Shown: positions 1 through 9,172 of the stretch, in pieces | Position numbering within the stretch: position 1 is the stretch's first letter | How the letters are laid out: every line of letters starts with the position of its first letter | Assembly: GCA_947452765.1 (NCBI GenBank) | Contig: CANGDR010000001.1 | Span: 36,499-100,498 of the forward strand | Direction of reading: 5' to 3' | Origin: Actinomycetota bacterium | GTDB taxonomy: Bacteria; Actinomycetota; Actinomycetes; S36-B12; UBA5976 | DNA length: 64,000 nt | The notes under the pieces: generated by a model | What the model was told of the DNA's origin: nothing | Database searches by the model: none | Seen by the model: the letters and a program-made list of their open reading frames with translations, nothing else | Translations under genes and position numbers: made by a program

Positions 1-543
1 CCATGGCCAACTGGCACTGAAGTTATTTACTTCGGTATGGGTTGTTTTTGGGGAGCCGAAAAGAAGCTTTGGGTTATTCCTGGGGTCGTAAGCACGGCAG
101 TCGGTTACATGGGCGGAACTGCACCGGATCCGACTTATCCAATGGTCTGTACTGGCGCAACTGGCCACGCAGAAATCGTGTTAGTGGCCTACGATCCATC
201 AAAGACATCGATCTATGAACTCCTTAAGTGCTTCTGGGAAAACCACGATCCAACGCAAGGCAACCGGCAGGGCAACGACATGGGAAGTCAGTATCGCAGT
301 GCGATTTACTGGACGACGGATGAGCAAGCTAATTGGGCGCGTGGATCGCGCGAAGCCTACAACTCAATCTTGGTAGGAAAAGGTTTTGATTCAATTACCA
401 CCGAGCTGGATAATGCGGATGGAAAAACTTTTTGGTATGCCGAGGAATACCATCAGCAGTATTTGATTAAGAATCCAAATGGATATGACTGTCACGCACA
501 TACCGGAATTGATTTGCCAGCACAGATTGCGATAACTGTTTAG
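1..543 (+). CDS. msrA: Peptide-methionine (S)-S-oxide reductase MsrA, 5'-truncated
   Basis: MsrA reduces the S form of methionine sulfoxide in damaged proteins, using thioredoxin. The reading frame is open from base 1, so the true start lies left of the window; the first in-frame ATG at 37 is internal, because residues before it (VIYFGMGCFWG) belong to the conserved N-terminal motif. The catalytic cysteine is in GCFWG, the EEYHQQYL motif is near residues 145-152 of the visible 180, and a resolving-type cysteine sits in YDCHAHTG near the C terminus. The stop overlaps that of the convergent MFS gene by 4 bases. Family assignment is firm. Confidence 0.95.
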   Translation, partial: PWPTGTEVIYFGMGCFWGAEKKLWVIPGVVSTAVGYMGGTAPDPTYPMVCTGATGHAEIVLVAYDPSKTSIYELLKCFWENHDPTQGNRQGNDMGSQYRSAIYWTTDEQANWARGSREAYNSILVGKGFDSITTELDNADGKTFWYAEEYHQQYLIKNPNGYDCHAHTGIDLPAQIAITV

Positions 544-1781
544 TCGGCGTGAAGTCCGCTTGGTGAAGCTTGGGCTTGAACTCTAGTTTCAGGCATGAAT
601 GCAACCATTACGGTTGATGCGATAGCAACTGAGAGCCCAACTAAGAATGGCAAGGCAAATCCGCCTGTAACGTCCGTTAAGTAACCGTAAATCAGTGGGC
701 CAGCAACAATTCCCAGATCGCTAGTCATTTGGTAAGTCGCAACTACGGCGCCACCGCGACGGCTACCAACTACGTCGCCAACAACGGCAGCGGGAGCCGA
801 TCCTAAGAAGGCAGCACCCAGCCCCATGAACATCATGGCTCCAAAGAACCCATATAAAGTCTCATTCAAAACTAAGCACAACATTGCAGCCACTAGTGCC
901 AGTGAACCAATGATCATCGACGGTTTGCGGCCACGGGTGTCTGTCATTCGCCCACCTGGAAGAAGTAGTGACGCCTGCACAATGCTGGTCACTAGGAAGC
1001 CATAGGCCGAAGTGGACGGCGACCTATGTAGCACTTGAATGACGAATAATGGCAACAATGCAGAACGCAAACCAAAGGATGTCATTCCAGTTGAAAGGTT
1101 TACAACTAGCGCAGTCCAATATGCGCGTAGGCCCAAGGCTTCGCGAATCGCCATCTTTTCTGAAACATCGTCAGACTGGGTTAAATCCTTATCAGGGTGG
1201 CCAAGGCCGCGGGGTAGTGCAAAGTAAGCAGTGCATACAGCCAATAACAAAGTTCCGGAGTAAACGAAAAACGGTGCTCGGATACTTATCCCAACGACAA
1301 CTCCACCGACCGCAGGTCCTGCTAAACCTCCGAGCAAAAAACCGCTCTGATAGGTACTAGTCGCTCGGCCACGGTGTGCAGGATTCACGGTACGCAATAA
1401 AAGCGACATAGATGAAACTGTGAACATGGCCGAACCTATGCCGCCCAGTCCACGCAATATCAAGAGTTGGTCGAATGTTTGTGCCATTCCAGCGAGAGCA
1501 CTTGAAATGGACACGATTGCAAGGCCAACCCAAAGTACCGCCCGTTCGCCCACTTTATTCACGAACCAGCCGGCTGGTGTTGCGCCAATAAATCGCATGA
1601 ATGCAAAGACGCTAACCACGGCGCTTGCTGCAAATGCAGATACTCCAAAAGACTTTGCAAACACTGGGATTACTGGAGCCACAATTCCAAAGCCAAGTGC
1701 CACACAGAAAGCAACAGTTGTTAGTACCGCAACTTCGCGTGGCAGGTCTTTAAAGTAGCGGTCTAAAAACTTTCGTAGCAT
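540..1781 (-). CDS. Major facilitator superfamily transporter
   Basis: This 413-residue protein has about 12 hydrophobic segments in two halves, the usual MFS size. MFS motif A variants are visible after TM2 (GWFVNKVGER) and in the second half (GGRMTDTRGRK). It is probably a proton-coupled exporter of a small molecule in the cytoplasmic membrane; the substrate cannot be read from the sequence. Its ATG overlaps the stop of ilvA by one base (TAATG), so the two are likely co-transcribed and translationally coupled, which hints at, but does not show, a link to amino-acid or keto-acid export. General drug efflux is the main alternative. Confidence 0.85.
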   Translation of the reverse strand: MLRKFLDRYFKDLPREVAVLTTVAFCVALGFGIVAPVIPVFAKSFGVSAFAASAVVSVFAFMRFIGATPAGWFVNKVGERAVLWVGLAIVSISSALAGMAQTFDQLLILRGLGGIGSAMFTVSSMSLLLRTVNPAHRGRATSTYQSGFLLGGLAGPAVGGVVVGISIRAPFFVYSGTLLLAVCTAYFALPRGLGHPDKDLTQSDDVSEKMAIREALGLRAYWTALVVNLSTGMTSFGLRSALLPLFVIQVLHRSPSTSAYGFLVTSIVQASLLLPGGRMTDTRGRKPSMIIGSLALVAAMLCLVLNETLYGFFGAMMFMGLGAAFLGSAPAAVVGDVVGSRRGGAVVATYQMTSDLGIVAGPLIYGYLTDVTGGFALPFLVGLSVAIASTVMVAFMPETRVQAQASPSGLHAD

Positions 1782-2992
1782 TAGAAGTGATTCACGACGT
1801 GAAAGCCTTGTGCAACTATCTTTGCCAAAATTTCTTCACGATGTTCAAAACCACGGGTTTCTAATTCAATTTCAATATCCACTTCACTAGTGGCCAGACT
1901 TGGATTCATTCTGGTATGCGAAACTTCAGTTATGTTGGCACCCATTGCGCCAACGTAGGTCAATAGTTTGGCAAGGTTCCCCGGAGTATCCGCTAAGCGA
2001 ACTTGTACCATCATGAAACGACCTGAGGTAGCAAGGCCGGTGCGAAGTACCCGGTTTAGTAAAAGTGGATCTATATTTCCACCAGAAATACTTGCAACAA
2101 CCGGTCCTTGGAACGAGTCAGGATCATCAAAGATCGCTGCAACCGCTGCGATACCGGCAGGTTCAGCCTGCAGTTTGCTTCGTTCGAGTGTTAGTAGCAG
2201 CGCCTGTGCAAGTGATGCTTCACTTACCGTGCGAATTTCATCCACGTACTGCTGAACTAACTTGAACGGTACGTCACCTGGTTTTCCCACCGCAATGCCA
2301 TCAGCCATAGTTGCCATACTCGCAAGCATCTGTGGTGATCCAGCTGCTAACGACGGTGGGTAAGCCGCAGCCATTTCTGCTTGTACTCCGATGACCTTTA
2401 CATCAGGACGCAAAGTCTTAATTGCGAGTGCAGTGCCTGCTAATAATCCGCCTCCACCAGTGCAAACAACCACGGTCTGTACTTCAGGACTCTGTGCCAG
2501 AATTTCCAGACCCATAGTTCCTTGACCCGCCACGATGTGTTCGTGGTTAAACGGATGAATAAAAATTGCGCCGGTTCCTTCGGAAAAGGTATTAGCGGCG
2601 ACTAACGCTTCATCGATTGTTTGACCGTGAAACTTAACCGTCGCGCCGTAACCAATAGTTGCCTGCAGCTTTGGCAAGGGTGCACCAAATGGCATAAAAA
2701 TTGTTGCCTTGATACCAAGTATTTGTGCCGCTAAGGCAACACCTTGAGCATGGTTGCCCGCACTGGCTGCAACAACTCCGCGCTCACGCTCATCGCCAGT
2801 TAATCTTGCGATCCGGTTGTAGGCGCCGCGAATTTTAAACGAACCAGCACGCTGGAGATTCTCACACTTAAATGAGACATTAACGCCATATTTCTTTTCA
2901 ACCCAGCCCGCGGATATTGTCGGTGTTTCACGAATCACGCCGTTAAGGAGGGAAGCGGCGTCGTAGATGTCTTCGATGGCTACTGGTTTCAC
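1781..2992 (-). CDS. ilvA: Threonine ammonia-lyase (threonine dehydratase), single ACT domain
   Basis: The enzyme deaminates L-threonine to 2-oxobutyrate, the first step toward isoleucine, with pyridoxal phosphate. The PLP lysine is K53 in SFKIRGAYN, and the glycine-rich phosphate-binding loop GGGGLLAG is near residue 180. The last 80 or so residues form one ACT domain (MMVQVRLADTPGNLAKLL), expected to bind an allosteric amino acid. At 403 residues it is the one-ACT form common in Actinomycetota rather than the roughly 510-residue two-ACT form of E. coli. It leads a two-gene operon with the MFS gene. Whether it is biosynthetic or catabolic cannot be settled here. Confidence 0.93.
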   Translation of the reverse strand: MKPVAIEDIYDAASLLNGVIRETPTISAGWVEKKYGVNVSFKCENLQRAGSFKIRGAYNRIARLTGDERERGVVAASAGNHAQGVALAAQILGIKATIFMPFGAPLPKLQATIGYGATVKFHGQTIDEALVAANTFSEGTGAIFIHPFNHEHIVAGQGTMGLEILAQSPEVQTVVVCTGGGGLLAGTALAIKTLRPDVKVIGVQAEMAAAYPPSLAAGSPQMLASMATMADGIAVGKPGDVPFKLVQQYVDEIRTVSEASLAQALLLTLERSKLQAEPAGIAAVAAIFDDPDSFQGPVVASISGGNIDPLLLNRVLRTGLATSGRFMMVQVRLADTPGNLAKLLTYVGAMGANITEVSHTRMNPSLATSEVDIEIELETRGFEHREEILAKIVAQGFHVVNHF

Positions 2993-3056
2993 TGACCAAT
3001 CGTGTCACGCCTATGGCGAACAAACCAAACCGGTGGGCTTACGGCGGGATTGCAGG

Positions 3057-3085
3057 TGACCGGCCCTGATAGGCGCTGGTATCTT
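3057..3085 (+). promoter_or_regulatory. Candidate promoter of the DrrAB-type ABC operon
   Basis: TGACCG (3057-3062) and TATCTT (3080-3085) are separated by 17 bases and lie about 35 bases before the ABC gene. The -35 match is partial, so this is only a candidate. The rest of the divergent spacer 2993-3122 shows nothing else clear. Confidence 0.35.
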
Positions 3086-3122
3086 TGAAGAGTCGAACCT
3101 TTGATTTAAGGATTTATTGAAA

Positions 3123-4121
3123 ATGACGCTTGCAATCAAGGCAGCTGGACTCACTAAAAGTTTTGGCGATGTCGTAGCCCTAAATGGAATTGATATTGAA
3201 GTTGAGCAAGGTACTGTGCTGGGCCTCCTTGGCCCAAACGGTTCTGGCAAAACAACCATTGTACGAATTTTGGCAACGTTGTTGAAAGCGGACAGCGGTG
3301 TGGCTTCAGTCGCTGGCTTTGATGTTGTGACCCAACCAGATGAAGTTCGCAGCGTGATTGGACTAACTGGGCAGTACGCGGCAGTAGACGAGTACTTAAC
3401 AGGTCGCGAGAACCTAGAGCTTTTTGCTCGCTTATTTCACTTAAGTAAAATCGACGCCAAGAAGCGAGCAGATCAACTTCTTGATCGTTTCGATTTATCT
3501 GATGCAGCTGATCGCGGTATCAAGGGTTACTCGGGAGGTATGCGTCGTCGCCTCGACCTGGCAGCAAGTTTGATCGGCCGACCTAACGTGTTGTTCCTCG
3601 ATGAGCCAACGACTGGATTAGATCCGCGCAGTCGCCAAGGGATGTGGGAGGTTATTGAAGACTTAGTTGCTGATGGCACGACGGTACTTCTAACTACTCA
3701 GTACCTAGAAGAAGCTGACCAATTAGCAAATAAAATTGTGGTACTAAATCACGGTGAAGTTATAGCCAAGGGAACTTCGGATGAATTGAAGTCCCAGGTT
3801 GGTGGCGACCGTATCGAGTTAGTCGTTGGAGCTGCTAGTGATTTACCTAGTGCCGCAGGACTGTTACGGGAATTTGGCTCCGGTCCAGCAACAACTGAAC
3901 CGGAGATTCGCACTTTGCTACTTCCAGTTTCTGGCGGCTCATCAGCAATAGTTGATGTAGTTCGTAAGTTAGATGAAAATAAGATCAACATTGCTGACAT
4001 TGCATTACGCCGCCCAACACTTGATGATGTGTTCTTAAGTTTGACCGGCCATGCAGCTGAAGATAAAACAGAAACCGCAGGTGCACCTAAGGGTCGTCGC
4101 GGTCGAAAGGCTCGGAGATAA
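3123..4121 (+). CDS. ABC exporter ATP-binding protein, DrrA type
   Basis: This nucleotide-binding subunit powers a two-component ABC-2 exporter. Walker A (GPNGSGKTT) is near residue 40, the signature is YSGGMRRRLDLA, Walker B is NVLFLDEPTTGLD, and the C-terminal region after about residue 230 is the DrrA-type extension, ending in a basic RRGRKARR tail. The ATG at 3123 is preferred; an in-frame TTG at 3117 is an alternative, since AAGGA at 3108-3112 is 10 bases from the ATG and 4 from the TTG. The permease follows after 2 bases. The family is linked to daunorubicin or lipid export; the substrate here is unknown. Confidence 0.9.
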   Translation: MTLAIKAAGLTKSFGDVVALNGIDIEVEQGTVLGLLGPNGSGKTTIVRILATLLKADSGVASVAGFDVVTQPDEVRSVIGLTGQYAAVDEYLTGRENLELFARLFHLSKIDAKKRADQLLDRFDLSDAADRGIKGYSGGMRRRLDLAASLIGRPNVLFLDEPTTGLDPRSRQGMWEVIEDLVADGTTVLLTTQYLEEADQLANKIVVLNHGEVIAKGTSDELKSQVGGDRIELVVGAASDLPSAAGLLREFGSGPATTEPEIRTLLLPVSGGSSAIVDVVRKLDENKINIADIALRRPTLDDVFLSLTGHAAEDKTETAGAPKGRRGRKARR

Positions 4122-4123
4122 CC

Positions 4124-4972
4124 ATGAGTGCTGTAACAGAAACGTCATTAAATTTGCAAGCTGCACCTCGTCCCAAACTTGGATGGCTAATTACGGACAG
4201 TATGTCTGTATCAAGGCGTCACCTACTGAAAATTACCCGAGTTCCAGAATCACTTTTCTTTGCGCTCATCCAACCCGTAATGTTCGTGCTGCTATTCGCT
4301 TTTGTATTTGGTGGCGCAATCAACGTTGGACCGGGTGGTGCACAGGCTTACCGCGAATACTTAATTCCAGGTATCTTGGCGCAAACCGTAATGTTTGCAG
4401 TTGCTGGAATTACCGTCGGAATTACCGAAGATGCAGGTAAAGGAATTATGGATCGATTCCGATCTTTGCCGATGCGCCCTGGTGCAGTTCTTGCGGGCCA
4501 CACCCTTGCTTCGCTCCTGCAGAACACATTAGTAATCGGAATTCTTTCTGTTACCGGCCTAGCAATCGGTTGGCGCATTCATGGCACATTCGGAGAAGCC
4601 GCTCTGGCCTATTTAATGTTTGCAATGTTTGCTTATGCAATTACCTGGGTTGGCGCTTGGATTGGCTTGCATATGCCAAATTCTGAAGTTGCTGGCACGG
4701 CTGGTCTGGCTTGGATTTTCCCATTTACATTTGCATCAAACATCTTTACTCCGGTGGCAACTATGCCGGGGTGGCTTCAGCCGTTTGTATTGTGGAATCC
4801 AGTTTCATGTCTGGCGTTAGCGGGTCGGACACTGTTTCATAATCCAGTTCCAATGCTGGGTCATTCGTTCCCAGAGCGATACCCAGTAGAACTTTCTTTC
4901 GGCTATGCCATTTTGTTACTTGCGATTTTTGCACCTCTAGCAGTACGAGCTTTCAAGAACCGCAACGCTTAA
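4124..4972 (+). CDS. ABC-2 type exporter permease, DrrB type
   Basis: This 282-residue integral membrane protein has about six hydrophobic segments and the ABC-2 pattern, including the region RSLPMRPGAVLAGHTLASLL before the central segments. It should form the channel for the adjacent ATPase, which ends 2 bases upstream. It converges on greA with an 8-base gap. The pair resembles drug or glycolipid exporters; nothing visible fixes the cargo. Confidence 0.88.
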   Translation: MSAVTETSLNLQAAPRPKLGWLITDSMSVSRRHLLKITRVPESLFFALIQPVMFVLLFAFVFGGAINVGPGGAQAYREYLIPGILAQTVMFAVAGITVGITEDAGKGIMDRFRSLPMRPGAVLAGHTLASLLQNTLVIGILSVTGLAIGWRIHGTFGEAALAYLMFAMFAYAITWVGAWIGLHMPNSEVAGTAGLAWIFPFTFASNIFTPVATMPGWLQPFVLWNPVSCLALAGRTLFHNPVPMLGHSFPERYPVELSFGYAILLLAIFAPLAVRAFKNRNA

Positions 4973-4980
4973 CGATTTTG

Positions 4981-5463
4981 CTAAGGAACGTAAAGTTCTG
5001 CTGCCACAATCTTGATGCGCAAGGTTTTACCGTTTGGAGTTTCGTATTCAATTTCAGCGCCAACTTCTTGGTTCATCACAGCTGCACCCATTGGGCTTGT
5101 CGGTGAATAAACGTCAATAGATGTGTGGGCTGCTTCTTCACGAGATCCAAGTAAGAAAGTTTCAGTGTCGTCGAGATCTGGGAAATTAACGGTAACGACC
5201 ATTCCCTGTGAAACCACACCATCTTGAATTTCAGGAGTGCCGATGATTGCATCCTCCAACATTTTTGCAAGCTGTCGAACCCGGCCTTCATTTTTTCCTT
5301 GTTCTTCACGTGCTGCGTGATAGCCACCATTTTCTTTCAGGTCGCCTTCTTCGCGGGCAGCAGAAATTCGATTCTTGATCTCTTCTCGCAAGTCACCACT
5401 ACGGTGTTCGAGCTCAGCCTTGAGGCGGTCGAATGCTTCCTGGGTTAGCCATACTTCGTTCAC
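4981..5463 (-). CDS. greA: Transcription elongation factor GreA
   Basis: GreA rescues backtracked RNA polymerase by stimulating transcript cleavage in the secondary channel. The N-terminal coiled coil (about residues 10-75) carries the acidic tip region REEGDLKENGGYHAAREEQ, and the C-terminal FKBP-like domain includes SPMGAAVMNQEVG. I place the start at the GTG at 5463 (VNEVWLTQEAF), giving 160 residues, the family's usual length; a longer frame up to 5583 would overlap the DUF4307 gene and add unconserved sequence. It lies 17 bases after the DUF4307 stop without a clear Shine-Dalgarno, so coupling is likely. Confidence 0.93.
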   Translation of the reverse strand: MNEVWLTQEAFDRLKAELEHRSGDLREEIKNRISAAREEGDLKENGGYHAAREEQGKNEGRVRQLAKMLEDAIIGTPEIQDGVVSQGMVVTVNFPDLDDTETFLLGSREEAAHTSIDVYSPTSPMGAAVMNQEVGAEIEYETPNGKTLRIKIVAAELYVP

Positions 5464-5480
5464 TCGAGAAAGATTACGCG

Positions 5481-5963
5481 CTAACTGGCACTCGGTGCGA
5501 CTCCAGGAGCCGGCTGGTCCGGAATTTTCACGCCAGGTGGGAAATTTGCAGGGGGAACTCGCATTGTTGAGGAGGCTGAGCAACCCAATAACTCGGCAAG
5601 TGCGGCTTTGGTTCCAGTTGCTAATGGATATCTGATTTGTTGGTATGGAGCACCTGCAGCCACGGTGATGGTGGCATATCCGACATCAGTCCTGTGATCA
5701 TCCTGAGCGCGGAGTACGCAATAGGTGGTTGTGTCGGCACTACGGTTGACCTCCCATGTCACATCAACTTCAGTATCTGAAACTACGTTGAAAGTAAGTA
5801 GCTGGGAGCTGATGCCGGGATTCTGCTGGTGAAAGTTCACATAAAAAGCCCCGCCCACTACCAAGAGAGCAATTAGGATCCCAAGCAGAATGGACGATGT
5901 CCGAGAACTCTGAACGCCATAGCGTTGCTGCATCTGCGGTGAAAGATCTTTTAGATTAGGCAT
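5481..5963 (-). CDS. DUF4307 single-pass membrane protein
   Basis: This 160-residue protein has one membrane segment near residues 25-45 (SILLGILIALLVVGGAFYVNF) and an extracytoplasmic domain, ending in a Pro-rich tail. It matches the DUF4307 family, which in Actinomycetota characteristically sits between greA and mca, as here. Function is unknown. The start ATG is preceded by GAGGGG, a good ribosome-binding site. A role near mycothiol metabolism is only suggested by conserved neighbourhood. Confidence 0.82.
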   Translation of the reverse strand: MPNLKDLSPQMQQRYGVQSSRTSSILLGILIALLVVGGAFYVNFHQQNPGISSQLLTFNVVSDTEVDVTWEVNRSADTTTYCVLRAQDDHRTDVGYATITVAAGAPYQQIRYPLATGTKAALAELLGCSASSTMRVPPANFPPGVKIPDQPAPGVAPSAS

Positions 5964-6026
5964 GACCCCTCAACAGTACTTAATTCCCGTTTCGCACCTA
6001 GGTTCGGAGTAGGGGAGAATAGAAGC

Positions 6027-6914
6027 ATGTCTGAAACCAAGGTGCAATACCCGGCACCAAATGAGCCACTTCGACTGCTCGCGGTGCATGCTCATCCAGA
6101 TGATGAATCTAGTAAAGGTTCCGCCTCAACTGCGATGTATGTAAATCAAGGTGTTGAGGTTATGGTCGTTAGCTGTACCGGAGGTGAGCGCGGAGATATC
6201 CTTAACCCGGCATTCGAATTAGGGGATCGAGACATCTCACAAGTTCGCCGGGCTGAAATGCAGGCAGCTGTCGAGATACTTGGCGTCCAACACAAATGGT
6301 TAGGTTTCGAAGACTCCGGTTGGCCAGATGGTGACCCCAAGCCACCGCTGCCGGACGGTTGCTTTGCTGCGTTGCCGCTAGAACAAGTTGGGAAGCCACT
6401 AGTAGACATTGTTCGAGAATTCCGACCCCACGTAATAACTACTTACGATGAAAATGGCGGATACCCGCATCCAGATCATATTCGGACTCATGAAGTTTCA
6501 ATTTATGCTTGGGAGAATGCTGCTGATCCAGATTTCGACGCAGCAGGTGAACCTTGGGCAGCTGCGAAGGTTTACTACCAGCACGGATTTTCGAAGGCAC
6601 GAACCCAAGCACTACATGATGCGTGCGTTGAATTAGGAATCGAATCCCCATACCAAGAGTGGTTAGATAATTGGGATGATGAAGATTTAGCCACAGATCG
6701 GGTTACTGCGCGAATCCATTGCGCAGATTGGTTCGAAATTCGAGAGGCTGCATTAAAAGCACACGAAACTCAAATTGATCCAGTTACTTGGTTTCCAGTG
6801 CCACGCGAAAAGCTGATGGAAATTTGGCCAACTGAAGAATTCGAACTTGCACTGTCGCGTATCGGTGACATTGTTGAAGAAGATGACTTATTTACTGGGT
6901 TACGAGGAGAATAA
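6027..6914 (+). CDS. mca: Mycothiol S-conjugate amidase
   Basis: Mca hydrolyses mycothiol S-conjugates, releasing a mercapturic acid for export and GlcN-Ins for recycling; it is a zinc amidase of the LmbE/MshB family. The metal-binding motif HAHPDDE is at residues 21-27 and the second motif YPHPDH ends at H151. At 295 residues it matches Mca; MshB is a close paralogue, but the greA-DUF4307-mca neighbourhood and the small membrane gene that follows favour Mca. The presence of this gene is a strong sign that the organism makes mycothiol and is therefore an actinobacterium. Confidence 0.92.
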   Translation: MSETKVQYPAPNEPLRLLAVHAHPDDESSKGSASTAMYVNQGVEVMVVSCTGGERGDILNPAFELGDRDISQVRRAEMQAAVEILGVQHKWLGFEDSGWPDGDPKPPLPDGCFAALPLEQVGKPLVDIVREFRPHVITTYDENGGYPHPDHIRTHEVSIYAWENAADPDFDAAGEPWAAAKVYYQHGFSKARTQALHDACVELGIESPYQEWLDNWDDEDLATDRVTARIHCADWFEIREAALKAHETQIDPVTWFPVPREKLMEIWPTEEFELALSRIGDIVEEDDLFTGLRGE

Positions 6915-7112
6915 ATGTTTCGCTTACTTTCAATTGTGCACATCACCTCACCCGACCCATTTCCATCTCCAAGTGGATTTGATAGTTCAAAAGTCACGCC
7001 AGGTGCTGTCGGCGGTTTAGTTTTTCTAGGTTTAACTTTTGCCGTTGTTGTCTTGTTGTTTAGTTTTAATCGCCACATGAAACGTGTTAGCTTCGAAGAG
7101 TCCGAAGACTAA
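6915..7112 (+). CDS. Small single-pass membrane protein downstream of mca
   Basis: This 65-residue protein has a short Pro/Ser-rich N terminus, one membrane helix at about residues 33-51 and a charged tail ending in EESED. Its ATG follows the mca stop with no gap, so it is co-translated with mca. Small membrane proteins in this position are common in Actinomycetota, but I know of no assigned function. Confidence 0.75.
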   Translation: MFRLLSIVHITSPDPFPSPSGFDSSKVTPGAVGGLVFLGLTFAVVVLLFSFNRHMKRVSFEESED

Positions 7113-7117
7113 TTCGA

Positions 7118-7876
7118 ATGTCGCGTTATCTAACGAGAAAAATGATTGGAATTCACTTTCTCGGTTTCCTCGCGCTAGCATCCTGCCTTGCCTTAGCTGC
7201 CTGGCAATGGGATCGCGCACACATGGCACAAAGCCCAACTTCGTCGCAAGAATCAGTTCCATTTGAAAAGCTGAGCCCGCTAAGAGATTTCTTGCCGCTC
7301 TCTTCAGTGGGAGCAAAAACTAAAGTGTCGGGAATTTGGCAACCTGGAGAGCGGATTTTGTTACCAGAGCGAATTCCAAATGGACCTAGCTTGGTAAACC
7401 CAAATCCGGATAAAATTGTCTTTAAGGAATTCGTTGCTCCTATCGGATTTTGGGTAGTGGATATATTGGAACTTGCTGATGGCTCGAGCGTGGGTGTGGT
7501 TCGGGGATTCACCACAGATCCGAAATCGACACCAGCTGCAGTTGGCAGAGCTGAAGTATCGGGAGTTTTGCAGCCATCTGAGGATGCACCTGACGTGCAC
7601 CTAGTTAATAAATTGCAGTTACTAACCACAAATATGATCACTGCCAAAGCGAAAACGATTGCTCACGATGGTTATCTCGTAGCGAATGCGGGGGATGGAG
7701 ACCTAACACCCGTTGTTCCAATTGTTGCTCCAAGCCACAAATCGAAACTTCATGTGCGCAATGTTATTTACACGTTCAACTGGCTAATTTTTGGATTGAT
7801 CGTGCTAGCAATGTGGCGGCAAATTGTTAGAGATGAACTTGAATCCACCACATTGTTAGAAAATAGGAGAAACTAG
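7118..7876 (+). CDS. SURF1 family protein (cytochrome oxidase biogenesis)
   Basis: SURF1 proteins help assemble haem-copper cytochrome c oxidase. The 252-residue protein shows the expected topology: an N-terminal membrane helix (about residues 10-28) followed by the hallmark AAWQWDRA, a periplasmic-side domain with V-GVLQPSED, and a second membrane helix near the C terminus (VIYTFNWLIFGLIVLAMW). It starts 5 bases after the preceding small gene. The family call is good; the oxidase genes are not in the window. Confidence 0.85.
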   Translation: MSRYLTRKMIGIHFLGFLALASCLALAAWQWDRAHMAQSPTSSQESVPFEKLSPLRDFLPLSSVGAKTKVSGIWQPGERILLPERIPNGPSLVNPNPDKIVFKEFVAPIGFWVVDILELADGSSVGVVRGFTTDPKSTPAAVGRAEVSGVLQPSEDAPDVHLVNKLQLLTTNMITAKAKTIAHDGYLVANAGDGDLTPVVPIVAPSHKSKLHVRNVIYTFNWLIFGLIVLAMWRQIVRDELESTTLLENRRN

Positions 7877-7880
7877 AGCC

Positions 7881-8204
7881 ATGACAACTAATTCAGCTGA
7901 CTTTACTAAGCAATGGAAGTTCTATCGAACTATGGCTTTCGTGGTGGGAACAGTATTACTGGTGTTAACAGTTCTGCTGATTTGGGTTCGCGCCTTAGGA
8001 AATCCAGAACCAGCATTTTATGTGGCTGCTTGGACCGCACATGGTTACATATTTCCGGTCTATGTAATTTCAACTTTTTTATTGTCGATAAAGTTAAAGT
8101 GGCCATTTGGCAAAACCATTTTGATCATGCTTGCCGGAACTGTGCCAGCAATGTCATTTATTACCGAGCGCCGCGTTGCCAAAGAAGTGGCCGCACGCGA
8201 CTAA
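7881..8204 (+). CDS. DUF3817 membrane protein
   Basis: This 107-residue protein has three hydrophobic segments and the pattern YRTMAFVVGTVLLVLT ... WTAHGYIFPVY ... GTVPAMSFITERR, which matches the DUF3817 family. Function is unknown. It follows the SURF1 gene by 4 bases and overlaps the stop of the convergent cation transporter by 4 bases. In Actinomycetota this family is often next to SURF1 genes, so a respiratory or membrane role is possible but unproven. Confidence 0.82.
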   Translation: MTTNSADFTKQWKFYRTMAFVVGTVLLVLTVLLIWVRALGNPEPAFYVAAWTAHGYIFPVYVISTFLLSIKLKWPFGKTILIMLAGTVPAMSFITERRVAKEVAARD

Positions 8205-9133
8205 AGCCAGCGGTGCTGACCTTCTGGTTCATCAGCCCATGATCGCTCGTCTTCAATTGGTTCCACGTGTGTAGAGACAGTGGTGTTTTCAAGATGTGCT
8301 TTAATTTCGGCTTCAATAATTTCAGACAGGTCATGACCTTTTTGGATACTCCAGTCACCTGGGACTAGAACATGCATAGAAACAAATCTTTGGCGCCCTG
8401 CTTCACGGGTTTGGAGCGCGTGAAATTTAACAATTTCGCTTTCGTGCTTGGTTAGGACTTCAACAATTTTTTGGTGATCTTCATCAGAGAGTGCTTTATC
8501 CATCAAGCCAGCGGTACTGGATCGAAGTAAATTCACTCCAGTAATAATGATGTTAAGGCCAACCGCCATTGCAACTATTCCGTCAAGTCGCTCCCATTTG
8601 GTAACCACAACCAGTCCAACACCGATAACCACACCAACAGAAGTCCAAACATCTGTGAGCAGGTGCTTGCCATCAGCATCTAGCACTGGTGAGCGATGCT
8701 TCTTGCCGGCGCGCATCAAAATTACGGCAACAGCACCATTAAGCAAAGAGGCAAGCGACGAGATCGTTAGGCCCCAGCCAACTGCCTCCAATGGACGTGG
8801 CGTAATTATTCGCTCTACTGCCGTAAACACAATAATCAGCGCAGCAAGCAATATCATGAATCCTTCGATACTTGCCGAGAAGTATTCAGCTTTTCCACGA
8901 CCAAAGTGGTGAACATTGTCCGCAGGCTTCATAGCAGTACGGAGCGCAAAGAGCGCAACGATAGCTGCGACTATATTCACAATGGATTCGAGAGCATCAG
9001 ATAGTAAGCCGACTGATCCGGTTGCAAGGTAGGCACCAATCTTCATGCCAAAAACTACGAATCCAGTCACGATAGATAGATAGGCAAATTTAAGTAGATT
9101 TACTGGTGCTGACTCGTTCTGATTAACGCTCAT
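8201..9133 (-). CDS. Cation diffusion facilitator family transporter
   Basis: CDF proteins export divalent metals such as zinc, manganese or iron in exchange for protons. The 310-residue protein has about six membrane helices; the metal-site region of the second is LLSDALESIVNIVA (a D-x-x-x-[S/N] arrangement) and of the fifth is DVWTSVGVVIGVG, preceded by DADGKHLLTDVW. The C-terminal 90 residues form the cytoplasmic metal-binding dimerisation domain with His-rich strands. Metal specificity cannot be assigned. The ATG is at 9133. Confidence 0.9.
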   Translation of the reverse strand: MSVNQNESAPVNLLKFAYLSIVTGFVVFGMKIGAYLATGSVGLLSDALESIVNIVAAIVALFALRTAMKPADNVHHFGRGKAEYFSASIEGFMILLAALIIVFTAVERIITPRPLEAVGWGLTISSLASLLNGAVAVILMRAGKKHRSPVLDADGKHLLTDVWTSVGVVIGVGLVVVTKWERLDGIVAMAVGLNIIITGVNLLRSSTAGLMDKALSDEDHQKIVEVLTKHESEIVKFHALQTREAGRQRFVSMHVLVPGDWSIQKGHDLSEIIEAEIKAHLENTTVSTHVEPIEDERSWADEPEGQHRWL

Positions 9134-9172
9134 AGTTCATTGTGACAGATCAATTTGTGCGGCGAGGCCCGA

